Program-made: the position numbers and the translations under genes
Notes under the pieces: model-generated
Database searches by the model: none
What the model was told of the DNA's origin: nothing
What the model saw: only the letters and a program-made list of their open reading frames with translations
Shown here: piece after piece, positions 28,045 to 38,939 of the stretch
How positions within the stretch are numbered: position 1 is the first letter of the stretch
How the letters are laid out: every line of letters begins with the position of its first letter
From: Phycisphaera sp.
GTDB lineage: Bacteria; Planctomycetota; Phycisphaerae; Phycisphaerales; UBA1924
Reading direction: 5' to 3'
Length of the DNA: 64,000 nucleotides
NCBI GenBank assembly: GCA_020639255.1
Contig: JACKGZ010000004.1
Location: 310,001-374,000, forward strand

Positions 28045-28674
28045 TTACTCGGTTTCGAGTTCGATCGCTTTGCCGGGCGGCTTCACGCGATAGTGCGCCC
28101 GCACCGAAAAGCCCGAGACCTTACACCCGAGCTCGCGCGCCCAGCCGGCCATCACCGAGGACGACTGGTGCCCGAGCCAGTAGCTCGTGTCGTCCTTCAC
28201 GAACGACATCTGGCGGTTCTCGTTGAAGAGTTCGGTCGAACGCTGGCGGTCGAAGCGGTCGTGCAATTCACCGCGCAGGCTTTCCATGCGCTCGCGCTCG
28301 ACATCGATCTCGTACACAATCGTCGCGTAGCCGACGAGGTCGGAGAGCAGCACGCCGTCACTCCCCCAAGGCCCGGTCGCGCGCACATGCGTGCCGATGG
28401 TTCCCGCGGTGGGCCAGATGAAAACGACCGAGCCGTAGAGCAGCGACTTCTTGTCGTTGGCGTACCAGCGCCAGTCGCCGTAGCCCCACTCGGTGTAGCC
28501 GCCCTGCTCCTCAGGCAGCCAGAGGCGCGAGGTGTCGCCGTAGTCGATGATGTACACGCCCACCGGATCCGCCACCGACTCGGGCGGGCGGATGGTGTAG
28601 CCCGTGCAGGCAACCTGCAAGAGTGTCAAACAGAGAACGAAGACGATCGCGGAGATGTTTCTGACGCGGCTCAT
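28045..28674 (-). CDS. lipoprotein, DUF2459-like
   Basis: This 209-residue protein carries a lipoprotein signal with lipobox LLQVAC (lipidated C23). The mature part has VYIIDYGDTSRLWLP and TEWGYGDWRWY, which resemble the V-HGWHTG...LP...WGD pattern I associate with DUF2459; this assignment is tentative. TACCCT (minus strand, 28681-28686) ends six bases before the ATG, so the mRNA is probably leaderless. Its -10 box overlaps that of the divergent DUF1294 gene. Confidence 0.6.
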   Translation of the reverse strand: MSRVRNISAIVFVLCLTLLQVACTGYTIRPPESVADPVGVYIIDYGDTSRLWLPEEQGGYTEWGYGDWRWYANDKKSLLYGSVVFIWPTAGTIGTHVRATGPWGSDGVLLSDLVGYATIVYEIDVERERMESLRGELHDRFDRQRSTELFNENRQMSFVKDDTSYWLGHQSSSVMAGWARELGCKVSGFSVRAHYRVKPPGKAIELETE

Positions 28675-28680
28675 GCCTAC

Positions 28681-28690
28681 AGGGTATCGT
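28681..28690. promoter_or_regulatory. overlapping divergent -10 boxes
   Basis: The sequence AGGGTATCGT contains TACCCT on the minus strand (28681-28686) and TATCGT on the plus strand (28685-28690). They lie six and seven bases from the starts of the lipoprotein and DUF1294 genes. The boxes share the central TA, so RNA polymerase can occupy only one direction at a time. Confidence 0.5.
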
Positions 28691-28697
28691 GCAACCC

Positions 28698-28982
28698 ATG
28701 GCCTATGTTTTGATCGCGATCGGGGTGTATCTGGTGATGTCCGTCACCACGTTCACGGCATTCGCCCTCGACAAACGTCGCGCCAAACTCGGCAAGTGGC
28801 GGATCCCCGAGAAAACGCTGCTCCTGCTCTCGCTCGCCTTCGGCTGGCCCGGGGCGTGGCTCGCGATGCGGCTCGTCCGACATAAGACCAAGACCCGCAA
28901 GTTCACCATCGGCATCCCGCTCATCGCCGGGCTCCACCTGGCCGCCTGGGCCGCGGTAGGCTGGATGGTGTACCAGGGCTGA
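28698..28982 (+). CDS. DUF1294 small membrane protein
   Basis: This 94-residue protein has three membrane segments and the DUF1294 signature: ALDKRRAKLGKWRIPEKTLLLLS, FGWPGAWLAM, and RHKTKTRKF. The family is small, widespread and uncharacterised. I prefer ATG 28698, seven bases after TATCGT, consistent with a leaderless transcript; a GTG at 28689 would add three residues. Confidence 0.8.
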   Translation: MAYVLIAIGVYLVMSVTTFTAFALDKRRAKLGKWRIPEKTLLLLSLAFGWPGAWLAMRLVRHKTKTRKFTIGIPLIAGLHLAAWAAVGWMVYQG

Positions 28983-29017
28983 GGGAAGCTATCCCCGCGA
29001 GTCGCTTACACTCGCAC

Positions 29018-29797
29018 ATGACACAGCCAAACGCACTCGTTGATCTCACCGGCCGCCGCGCACTTGTGACAGGCGGCACCAAGGGCATCGGGCGAGCGAC
29101 GGTCGAGCTCTTCGCCTCGCTCGGGGCCGAGGTCATCGCGGTCGCGCGAAACCAGGACGATCTCGATGCGCTCACGGCTGAGCTTGGCGAGCAAGTCACG
29201 GGCGTGTGCGCGGATCTTGGGCACACCAAAGACATCGAACGCGTGATCGGCGCGGTGCGCGAACGATTCGGGGCGCTCGATACGCTCGTCAACAACGTCG
29301 GGATGAACATCCGCAAGCCCACGGCCGACTACGCGCCGGACGAGTTCGCGCGCGTGATGGAGGTCAACTTCACGAGCGCGTTCACGCTCTGCAAGGAGCT
29401 GCAACCCATGCTGCTGGCGGGGAACGAGGCGTCGATCGTGTCGGTCAGCTCGGTGGCGGCGGTGCGATCGATGTCGACCGGCTCGCCCTACGCGGCCTCG
29501 AAGGCGGCGATCGACCAGCTCACGCGATACCTCGCCGTCGAGTGGGCCCCCACCGCCGACGCGCCCGGCATCCGCGTGAACTCGGTGCAGCCGGCGTACA
29601 TCGACACGCCCCTGGCGGCCCCGGTCTTTGCGAACGAGGCCCGGTACGCACAGATCCGTGCCGCCACACCCATGCGCCGCGTCGGGCAACCCCGCGAGGT
29701 GGCGGCCGCGATCGCGTTCCTGTCCTCACCCGCGGCGAGCTACATCACCGGAGCCTCGCTGCCGGTGGATGGGGGGATGTTGTGTGGGATGCTTTGA
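29018..29797 (+). CDS. short-chain dehydrogenase/reductase
   Basis: This 259-residue protein is a classical SDR oxidoreductase. The cofactor motif is VTGGTKGIG (T18-G25), NNVG follows near residue 92, and the catalytic set is S145, Y158 and K162 (YAASK). The C-terminal PMRRVGQPREVAAAIAFLSSP and GASLPVDGG are typical of the tropinone-reductase/FabG-like branch. TACACT (29007-29012) ends five bases before the ATG, suggesting a leaderless mRNA. The substrate is unknown. Confidence 0.88.
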   Translation: MTQPNALVDLTGRRALVTGGTKGIGRATVELFASLGAEVIAVARNQDDLDALTAELGEQVTGVCADLGHTKDIERVIGAVRERFGALDTLVNNVGMNIRKPTADYAPDEFARVMEVNFTSAFTLCKELQPMLLAGNEASIVSVSSVAAVRSMSTGSPYAASKAAIDQLTRYLAVEWAPTADAPGIRVNSVQPAYIDTPLAAPVFANEARYAQIRAATPMRRVGQPREVAAAIAFLSSPAASYITGASLPVDGGMLCGML

Positions 29798-29813
29798 TTC
29801 TATGTTGATACGG

Positions 29814-30910
29814 CTAATCGGAATCGACGGGCACATGCATTGAGGCGGGATCATACGAGCCCTTCGACCGGATCTCTGCATCAGCTTTCGCCGACTCCAC
29901 CATGGCTTCTAAATCCTGCATTGCTTTGTCAAATTCTTCTCTGAGTTTTGCAATTTTAACATCAAATTCCCAATCACTTCCGATCCCAACCGAAATCATT
30001 TTATTAAACGACATATATAACTTTGCGCGAGACAGGACATACGCACCAACTTGGTCTTCTTGCACTACAACTATATTTGCAAACATCGGACTATCTGCCT
30101 GCGACAGGTACAAACGACCACCCTCTCGCTTCCAACAAACAATCGGCCCAACCAATCCTTCAGTCGATTCAAAATCCCAGCCATCACTCGGACTGAGAAT
30201 AGCAGACGCTTCAATCTGGGCTGCATGCTCCATGGATATATAAATAGCCCGAGGCTGCCCACCACCCATTGAATAAGATACATTTGGAAACACATGCATC
30301 GCATATGGCACGATAGTCGAAATGATGCCAAACACGATCGCCGTAAGAAGTGCAGGCAAGTACTTTGTTCGTCGCACACGCCCGTTTGCTAGATAGTCGC
30401 CAACCAAAAGGCCAAGTGGGATATTTAGCAAACTACAAGTGACAAACCACAATGAACTAGGGAAACACATTGACGAATAGAAATAATGACCAAATGTAAA
30501 AAAACTACCTGTTTGGCGAATCGTAACAAAGTAGTGCAATGGCAAGGCCAGCAAGCTTATCCCAGCATATATAATAACAATTATTATTATTACATTTGCG
30601 GCGATAACGAATCCTTTTTGCTGCAGACGCCACTCGCTTGCAATGCTACGGGTAATGCCTGACTTAATGATCACAATGAACATAGCGACGGGCGACAGTA
30701 CGTACAACAACCAAATTAAGTAGGCTAGCCCAACAAAGACATATCTTGCTCGTAACAACTCGAATTCTTCTAATCCAAAAAAAGAATAAAATACATTTTC
30801 GATCAATAATCCGATGGCATAAGCAAGAGTCAGTATCGAGCCTACCTTCTTGATTGACTCAACAGAAAACAAGCGCGAATGCACTGCTTGATCTGGCACC
30901 GGCTCCTCGC

Positions 30911-30914
<4 letters not shown>
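29814..30914 (-). CDS. AT-rich membrane protein of unknown function
   Basis: This protein of about 366 residues starts at a GTG that overlaps the stop of the upstream mutase gene (GTGA), so translation is probably coupled. About six membrane segments fill residues 15-210, one of them an Ile/Val run (VIIIIVIIYAG). A soluble C-terminal part ends in a charged helix (KIAKLREEFDKAMQDLEAMVE region) likely to be coiled coil. The gene is strikingly AT-rich, with runs such as ATTTTAACATC and ATATATAAC, unlike every neighbour. That suggests recent acquisition or relaxed constraint. The much longer frame running upstream is an artefact of the mutase gene. I recognise no family. Confidence 0.6.
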
Positions 30915-32668
<1,754 letters not shown>

Positions 32669-32761
32669 GCAAAGACTCCTGCGGGGCCGGGACGTTGGCC
32701 GGGAGGGGTGTATACAAGGGGATTCTAGTGGGGTTTTGGGGCTGGGGGTAGGGGGAGACAG

Positions 32762-34288
32762 CTAGCGCCAATCAGGATCGTTGAGGATGTAGTCGGTGCC
32801 CGAGAATTCAGGACGCAGAGCCTGCGACATCGCCTCGGGCGGCAGTTTGGCTCCGTCATCAACACCATCTAAACCGACAGAATAAAGCAGATAACCCTCC
32901 AGAAATCGGTCCTCCAGAGAGAACCACCGTCGAACACGGTATTCAAAGGGCTTGCCCTCTCGCGAAAATGGATCGATCGGAACCGTGTCGATGTAATCCG
33001 GAACGAGCTCTTCGAGGTAGTCGGGCGGATGCCCGTGCTTGTTGTCGTACTTCGCGATAGCCAGCGCCATTCGGCAACTGATAACCGAGAAGTCGTAAAT
33101 TGTATCTGGCAGTGGTGATGCAATTGTTCTGAGTGATGCTGTCAGATCAGTACTGTTTCCTGATAGAAACATTACGTCGAAGTCGGGTGTACCGAAGTGT
33201 TCATACTGTTGCCACAACGGCTTGGTTGAGTACGACTCGATGTCCTCAAAGATGTGCTCCGCAATTCGAACAACACTGCCGTGCCTGGGGTAGAACATAC
33301 TCTTCATGTTCTGAAGCGATGCGGGCTGGGTGGGCCCCATCCCGCTCCAGTCGAACTCGGGAAGTGCGTAAGGCCCACCGAGTATCCGTCGACCTCGCTG
33401 GTCATGGAGCATCTGTATCGAATCGAGTGTGAATAGTCTCTCCCCGCGGATGGTGAACATTCTGTCCGGGATCTGCCGAGCGTCAGCCAGACGCATGAGT
33501 TCATCGAGAACGATATCCGGCAAGAGACCCTCGTCGGCGTCCTTCGCTATCCCTGCCATGGCGTTGCGCAGGATCGCCGTGGCGACAAGACGCTGAATCG
33601 TAACCGGCTGAACGGCAAGGCTCCAACCGAGTGCCAATGAAGCGTCATAGCACTCCACATACGTTGTCCAGCTCTGCTCGTTGCGAGCTAGAACCTGGCG
33701 TGCACGCAGGCTCCGGTGCAGCCTTCTCGCATAGATCCCGCGGTCTAGTGCGATCTCCATGAGCTCCTCCATGTCGTTGACCTGTGGAGCAGCCCGCATG
33801 ACCTGCCGAAGTTGCATGACTCTCGACCATTCCGAACTCGTGGACCATTCTTTGAGCCAGGCTGAGTAGAGCTCTCTGGCCTGTATGTAGAGCGATTCCG
33901 CTTCGAAGTATGTCATGCCTTCAGACTTCATCTGCTCGATGTACTCGCCCCTTAGCGCACCAAACAGCGACGCATCGGCCTCGATCCACCAACCGGATTG
34001 CTCACATAGATCGTCGAAGGGCGTGCCTCTTGCTTCAAATCGCTCGAGTGCCTCGGCGTGCGTTTGGCAGATTTCACCGATCAGATCCCACGCGTTCTCG
34101 CCATCGCCCTGCACGGTCTCGGCGTGCGCAAGCAGCGGCTTCATGTAGTCGACGGTCGGATTCGGCTTCGCCGTGAACGCGAAATACACCTCCAGCCCGA
34201 CCCACCCCACGATCAGCGCGAGCGTCACGAGAACCAGTGTGAATACCGGCCGGAACCGTGCCGGGCGTGATGCGTTCAGGATCGACAT
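32762..34288 (-). CDS. membrane-anchored protein with pseudopilin-like C-terminus, copy 1
   Basis: This 508-residue protein has one N-terminal anchor (TLVLVTLALIVGWVGLEVYFA, residues 17-37, quoted in part as LALIVGWVGLEVYF) and a large extracytoplasmic region. It is paralogous to the next gene; both share RFRPV, GLEVYFA-TAKPNPT-DY and a C-terminal block with AIAKYDNKHGHPPDYLEEL, PIDPFS, and DYILN. That block resembles the C-terminal part of type II secretion pseudopilins (Y-G-P-L-L-P-DP), but the N-terminal prepilin motif is absent. TATGCT lies six bases upstream of the ATG, suggesting a leaderless mRNA. The function is unknown. Confidence 0.6.
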   Translation of the reverse strand: MSILNASRPARFRPVFTLVLVTLALIVGWVGLEVYFAFTAKPNPTVDYMKPLLAHAETVQGDGENAWDLIGEICQTHAEALERFEARGTPFDDLCEQSGWWIEADASLFGALRGEYIEQMKSEGMTYFEAESLYIQARELYSAWLKEWSTSSEWSRVMQLRQVMRAAPQVNDMEELMEIALDRGIYARRLHRSLRARQVLARNEQSWTTYVECYDASLALGWSLAVQPVTIQRLVATAILRNAMAGIAKDADEGLLPDIVLDELMRLADARQIPDRMFTIRGERLFTLDSIQMLHDQRGRRILGGPYALPEFDWSGMGPTQPASLQNMKSMFYPRHGSVVRIAEHIFEDIESYSTKPLWQQYEHFGTPDFDVMFLSGNSTDLTASLRTIASPLPDTIYDFSVISCRMALAIAKYDNKHGHPPDYLEELVPDYIDTVPIDPFSREGKPFEYRVRRWFSLEDRFLEGYLLYSVGLDGVDDGAKLPPEAMSQALRPEFSGTDYILNDPDWR

Positions 34289-34309
34289 GCCCAGAGCATA
34301 CCGACTGGT

Positions 34310-35827
34310 TCAGCGGTTCGGCTCCGTGAGGACATAATCCGTGTCCGGGTAGCCGGCTCGGAGCGCGTCGTATGTATTCTCCGTGGGCAAGGCGCCGCCG
34401 TTGTCCTCTCCGTCGAAGGCGACGGAATACAGCATGTACGTCCTCCCCCGCTCGTCACGCTCGGGGAGCACGCGATAGCCGAGCAGGTTGCCATCGATCG
34501 AATACGGATCCGTCGCGGGTTTTTCGAGCCATTCGGGTGTCAGCAATTCGAGCGAATCCGGAAGTTTGCCGTTGGCGTTCCTGTAGCGTTCGATCGCGAG
34601 CATGACCCCAGCACAGTACTCCTGCATCCGCAACTGATCGTCCGATCGGATAATCCCGCTGTACGCCGGCACGAGCAGGTCCTGGATCACTGTTTTCCAG
34701 CTCGATGTGTACTCGGGTTCCGCCGCGACGCCGCTGCGCTGATCGGCGCAGCGTTGCGCGACCGGCCGCTCGGCGATCGCCTTCACCCGTTCGTTGTATT
34801 CACGAAACCACGCTTCAGTCTCGGCCCGACGCGGGAAGACGATCGAAGCCAGATTCATGATTGACGGGCCCGGACCGCCCGAGTAATCAAGCTGGCGAAT
34901 GCGGCTGAGGATGACCCGGCCTCTGCGGTCGTGGGTCCACTGCACCGCGTCCAGCAGCATGTTCAGTTCGATATCGAGGCTGTGCGAGAGCGGCGATGTC
35001 TTGCTCTGCCGATCCATCGCGCTCTGCAGCAGCTCACATGCCTCAGCGGGCAATTCGCCCGTTGCGAGGTCGTTCCCGAGCTGTCCGAACATCATCGCAC
35101 GGATCGCAATACCCACGAGCCGATCGATCAGTGTGGCCTGATCCATCTCGATGCGCCCAAGCGCCAAGCCCTGCTCGAATGACTTGGCGTACAGCGTCCA
35201 GTCTCCCGCCCGACGAGCGATGATCATGCGCGCCAGCAGCGCGCGAGCCATGTTCCGGATCGTGCCGAGCTCGGGCAGCAGGATCTCGATCATCGACGTC
35301 TGCGTGGTATCCGGCATCGGGCGCACGGCCTTGCCGCTGGCGGCGATCTCGTCCAGACGCCGCGAGATTCCCATCTCGTCCCACTTCCCGAGCGCTTCGA
35401 TCGCCATCCGACGGTGCGCTTCGAGTTCATCAAATTTCGACGTTTCAAAGAATGGAGAGTCCGCTTCCTGTTCTTCAAGATCGGCTCTCAGAGATTCATA
35501 CTCGTAGTACGCATCGAACGAGTAGTAGCCCGTGCCCCAGACAATCTGGGTCTCTTCATCCTGCAGATCCGCGATCGTGTCGCCGAAGAGCATGGTGGTC
35601 TCGATCAGTAAGGACCAGACATCCTCTCCCTCTCGATCAACCTGGTATGTGCGAATCTGTTCCTCGGCGAGCTTGCCATAATCGATGGTCGGATTGGGCT
35701 TTGCCGTGACCGCAAAGTACACCTCAAGCCCGAGCCAGCCCAGGAAGAGGACGATCGCGAGGAGCACCATCGTGAGCACCGGCCGAAACCGACCGGGCCT
35801 GCTGTATGTACGGCACATCCGAATCAT
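34310..35827 (-). CDS. membrane-anchored protein with pseudopilin-like C-terminus, copy 2
   Basis: This 505-residue protein is a diverged paralogue of the following gene at 32762. The anchor is LTMVLLAIVLFLGWLGLEVYF, followed by AVTAKPNPTIDY. The C-terminal block reads AIERYRNANGKLPDSLELL, ATDPYSIDGN, and LYSVAFDGEDNGG. I chose the ATG at 35827 because GGAGGG lies six bases upstream and the product then aligns with the paralogue; a longer frame starts at 35872. The two genes are 21 bases apart, but the second has its own -10-like box. The function is unknown. Confidence 0.6.
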   Translation of the reverse strand: MIRMCRTYSRPGRFRPVLTMVLLAIVLFLGWLGLEVYFAVTAKPNPTIDYGKLAEEQIRTYQVDREGEDVWSLLIETTMLFGDTIADLQDEETQIVWGTGYYSFDAYYEYESLRADLEEQEADSPFFETSKFDELEAHRRMAIEALGKWDEMGISRRLDEIAASGKAVRPMPDTTQTSMIEILLPELGTIRNMARALLARMIIARRAGDWTLYAKSFEQGLALGRIEMDQATLIDRLVGIAIRAMMFGQLGNDLATGELPAEACELLQSAMDRQSKTSPLSHSLDIELNMLLDAVQWTHDRRGRVILSRIRQLDYSGGPGPSIMNLASIVFPRRAETEAWFREYNERVKAIAERPVAQRCADQRSGVAAEPEYTSSWKTVIQDLLVPAYSGIIRSDDQLRMQEYCAGVMLAIERYRNANGKLPDSLELLTPEWLEKPATDPYSIDGNLLGYRVLPERDERGRTYMLYSVAFDGEDNGGALPTENTYDALRAGYPDTDYVLTEPNR

Positions 35828-35901
35828 GTCGCACCCTCCGCGCGTGGCATCATCGCCCGAGCGGGAAGACACCGCAAGAGCAGGTATGTCCGAGACGCCC
35901 G

Positions 35902-36636
35902 CTAGGGCCCGACGGGGTGGCCCTTGTCGTCTTCCCGAAGCGGGCCGACAAGCTCGGTTTTCGTGGGAGTAGAGGTCAGATAGGCGGCTACAAATACAAT
36001 CACAACAGTCGGGATAGCAACTAGCGCGGCAATCCGAGCAGCATCATCTGACATACCCGTCACGATAAATACCAGAACGATGAGTCCGACCGATACCGCT
36101 GTGGCAAGCGTGTAGCTGATCCTGAACAGCCGTCGAGGAAGCCGAAGATCGGCTATGACCTGCTCCGCCTCAGGAACACCGGCTTCGTGTGCGTGTCTCG
36201 CCCACGTACGAGCAAGGTGCGGACGCAAACCCGGCGCGATGAGGCGGAGTGCTTGTGTGAGATTGCTCGACAGCGCATCGATACGAGAGAGATGGCACGA
36301 AGGACACTTCTCAGTGGAAGATTGCTCTCCCTTTGACTGTCCGCAATTCGGGCAGAGGTCCAAACGTTCGAGTAGAGCGATCACCTCCGAAAGCCGCTTG
36401 GCCCGTCGAACCCTCACAAATGGAATGAGTGCCACTGCTCCGACGAGGCAGACCGATGCGGTTGCCATCAGCGTGACCCCAATTAGGCTCGGCGCATTGC
36501 GATCCCCAAGCATCAATACGCCGAGTGGGCCAAGGGTCATGCCGAATATAACGAGGCCAAGCAAAACCGCCCGCTCACCCGTCGTGGACCTTTTGACCAA
36601 GCGGTAGAGATCAGGTTGAAGCCCCGTGTCCAGCAC
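35902..36636 (-). CDS. membrane protein with internal zinc ribbon
   Basis: This 244-residue protein has two membrane segments near the N-terminus, a cytoplasmic loop with a zinc ribbon (CPNCGQSKGE ... CPSCH, around residues 94-113), and two further segments near the C-terminus. It is the third ribbon-bearing membrane protein in the window. The start is GTG, with TAAGCT six bases upstream on the minus strand, the same box as precedes the aminotransferase at 2308. The function is unknown. Confidence 0.6.
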   Translation of the reverse strand: MLDTGLQPDLYRLVKRSTTGERAVLLGLVIFGMTLGPLGVLMLGDRNAPSLIGVTLMATASVCLVGAVALIPFVRVRRAKRLSEVIALLERLDLCPNCGQSKGEQSSTEKCPSCHLSRIDALSSNLTQALRLIAPGLRPHLARTWARHAHEAGVPEAEQVIADLRLPRRLFRISYTLATAVSVGLIVLVFIVTGMSDDAARIAALVAIPTVVIVFVAAYLTSTPTKTELVGPLREDDKGHPVGP

Positions 36637-36657
36637 TAAATCAGCTTACCAGAAGGC

Positions 36658-37509
36658 TCAATACTCGTACACACCCCTCCCGCTCTTGCGGCCCATCCGA
36701 CCCGCGACCACGAGCTGATCGAGCTTCGGGCAGGGGCGATAGCGTTCGCTATGAAGGCCCTCGGCGAGCACGTTCATGATGTGGGCGCACGTATCGAGCC
36801 CGATGAAATCGGCAAGCTCCAAGGGGCCCATCGGGTGGTTGCACCCGAGCTTCATGATGCCGTCGATGTCCTTGGGCTCGGCCACGCCCTCCATCCACGC
36901 GTAGAACGCCTCGTTGATCATGGGCATCAGCACGCGGTTCGAGATGAATCCCGCGCGGTCGTTGGCGGGCAGCGCGATCTTGCCCATCGCCTCGGCGAGC
37001 GCGATCACGCGCTCGGTCACCTTCGAGTCCGTCGCCAGGCCGTTGATCACCTCGACCAGCTTCATCACGGGCACCGGAAAGAAGAAGTGCATGCCGATGA
37101 CGCGCTCGGGACAGTCCGTCGCGGCGGCGATCTCGGTGATGCTGATCGAACTCGTGTTGCTCGCCAGGATCTGATCGCCCGTGAACATCGCCGCGAGCTG
37201 CTTGAAGATCGCCTTCTTGACCTCCGCGTTCTCGACGACGGCCTCGATCACGATGTCCGACTGACCCAGATCCTTCACGTCGGTGACGTACGTCAGGCGG
37301 CTCTTTGCGGCCTTCACGTCGTCCTCGGTCATCTTGCCCTTCTCGACCGCGCGGGCCAGGAGCTTGTCGTGGTTCGCCTCACAGCGGGCGACGGCCTCGG
37401 CGCTGGTGTCCATGACGACGGTCTCGAAGCCGCTGACCGCCGCGACTTGGGCAATGCCCCCGCCCATCTGACCCGATCCGACCACACCGACGCGCTTGAT
37501 CTGGCTCAT
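36658..37509 (-). CDS. 3-hydroxybutyryl-CoA dehydrogenase family protein
   Basis: This 283-residue NAD(P)-dependent enzyme oxidises or reduces 3-hydroxyacyl-CoA. The Rossmann motif is VGVVGSGQMGGGIAQ (G11-x-G13-x2-G16), the catalytic S120 lies in SNTSSIS, H141 in GMHFFFPVPVMKLVE, and GFISNRVLMPMINEA follows. The length and HNPMGPLEL-like (NHPMGPLELADFIGLD) ending fit the short, free-standing PaaH/HBD type. AAGGAG lies well placed before the ATG at 37509. It may work with the acyl-CoA mutase in short-chain acyl-CoA metabolism, which is inference. Confidence 0.92.
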   Translation of the reverse strand: MSQIKRVGVVGSGQMGGGIAQVAAVSGFETVVMDTSAEAVARCEANHDKLLARAVEKGKMTEDDVKAAKSRLTYVTDVKDLGQSDIVIEAVVENAEVKKAIFKQLAAMFTGDQILASNTSSISITEIAAATDCPERVIGMHFFFPVPVMKLVEVINGLATDSKVTERVIALAEAMGKIALPANDRAGFISNRVLMPMINEAFYAWMEGVAEPKDIDGIMKLGCNHPMGPLELADFIGLDTCAHIMNVLAEGLHSERYRPCPKLDQLVVAGRMGRKSGRGVYEY

Positions 37510-37579
37510 GACTGCTCCTTCACTGGCGGGCCCATCGTCGCCCGTTCGAGCATAGGACCGCAGCGGTATACACTCCCTG

Positions 37580-38332
37580 ATGCCCTCACCGAAACCAACC
37601 AACACCCCCTACCGCCGAAGGAAAGCCCCAGTCTCGCGCACGCTCGCGCCGGTGCCCTCCGGGCTCGTGCGCCCCGAGCCCGGCAAGACGATCACCGCGC
37701 TCAAGGCCGCCGACGCCGAGGGCCGCGTCATAGGCGTGTACGTGGGCAAGACCCGCGTCGCCCGTGTCGAGACGAACTGGGCGATGGAGGCAGGCCTGCG
37801 CGAGGGCGACGAGTGGACACAGGAACTCGCGGACAAGATCTATGACGCCGCCAAGCTGTACGCCGCGTACCAGCACGCATTGCACCTGACGACCTCGCAG
37901 CAGCGGTCGTCGTTCAAGCTCGTTCAGAAGCTCAAGCAGTCGGGTCACGAGGCATCCGACGCACAGGCCGCCGCAGCGAGGCTCGCAGACCTCAAGCTCA
38001 TCGACGACGACGCGCTCGCCGAGCGACTCGCCGAGGATCTCGCCCGCTCGGGCAAGCTGGGGCAGCGCGGCATCGAGAACAAGCTCCGCGCCAAGGGCAT
38101 CGAGGCCTCGCTCGCCAAGCGTGCGGCACAGGCCGCGTCGAGCGAACTCGGCGATCCCGACGCCTCGCTCGTGCTCGCCAGGAAGCGGGCCCAACGCCTG
38201 CTCAGTCTCGAGCCGCAGGTCGCCCGCCGACGTCTCTACGGCTTCCTCGTCCGCCGCGGATTCGACCACGACGAGGCCAGTCGGGCCACCGAGACCGCCC
38301 TCTCCGCTGCCGCCGACGCCGATCTACAATGA
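37580..38332 (+). CDS. recX: RecX family regulatory protein
   Basis: This 250-residue protein resembles RecX, which binds and inhibits RecA filaments. The three-helix repeats are visible: LTTSQQRSSFKLVQKL, AAARLADLKLIDDDALAERLAEDL, KLGQRGIENKLRAKGI, and RRRLYGFLVRRGFDHDEASRA. An N-terminal extension of about 85 residues, longer than in most RecX proteins, contains a small beta domain (ITALKAADAEGRVIGVYVG). recA is not adjacent in this window. TACACT ends five bases before the ATG, suggesting a leaderless mRNA. The lipoprotein gene starts five bases after the stop. Confidence 0.82.
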   Translation: MPSPKPTNTPYRRRKAPVSRTLAPVPSGLVRPEPGKTITALKAADAEGRVIGVYVGKTRVARVETNWAMEAGLREGDEWTQELADKIYDAAKLYAAYQHALHLTTSQQRSSFKLVQKLKQSGHEASDAQAAAARLADLKLIDDDALAERLAEDLARSGKLGQRGIENKLRAKGIEASLAKRAAQAASSELGDPDASLVLARKRAQRLLSLEPQVARRRLYGFLVRRGFDHDEASRATETALSAAADADLQ

Positions 38333-38336
38333 TCGC

Positions 38337-38939
38337 ATGAGAACCGCTTGCTGCTTTGTCGTACTGGGCTTTGCCGTGCTCGGCGGGTGCGCCGTTGAGG
38401 ACAACCTCCGACTCACCGTTGGCGAAACCGTCCCAATGAAGGCACTCCCGCCCATGATGCCCGACACCCGCGAGGGACTCGTCGGCTCGACCGACAGCAA
38501 CAACATCCCGGGTGACGGCCCGAGCCTCGCGGGCCTCGACCGATCGAACTTCGAGGGCTCCGAGTTCCGCGTGCCCATCGACGGCACATACCACCACCCT
38601 CACAACACGCTGCCCATCGTGACGCGCGACGAGCAAGCCCGTCAGCGCGGCGAGTTCCCCACGATGGAAACCGTCCTCGAACAGAGCGACCCCAGTGTCT
38701 TCGAGCGCTGGTACGAGTTCATCGTCATCCCCGCGTGGAACATCGTCGAGACCGCGTGGCTCGTTCCAACGCTCATCATCGACGGCCCGTGGGAAACCAC
38801 AAGCTCGCCAAGTCAGATCAAGGGCCGCACCAGCCCCAACCCGCCGATGCTGACACCGGGCGTGATCGCGCTCACCCGCGCCGAACTCGACGACATCAAC
38901 CAAGCCAACAACACCAGCGGGAACGCAACAGATGAGTGA
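38337..38939 (+). CDS. hypothetical lipoprotein
   Basis: This 200-residue protein has a lipoprotein signal with lipobox VLGGC (C18). The mature protein is Pro-rich and has no membrane span; a Trp-rich stretch (RWYEFIVIPAWNIVETAW) may contact the membrane or a partner. TACAAT (38325-38330), close to the consensus -10 hexamer, ends six bases before the ATG. The gene overlaps the downstream rhodanese start by eight bases. The function is unknown. Confidence 0.6.
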   Translation: MRTACCFVVLGFAVLGGCAVEDNLRLTVGETVPMKALPPMMPDTREGLVGSTDSNNIPGDGPSLAGLDRSNFEGSEFRVPIDGTYHHPHNTLPIVTRDEQARQRGEFPTMETVLEQSDPSVFERWYEFIVIPAWNIVETAWLVPTLIIDGPWETTSSPSQIKGRTSPNPPMLTPGVIALTRAELDDINQANNTSGNATDE

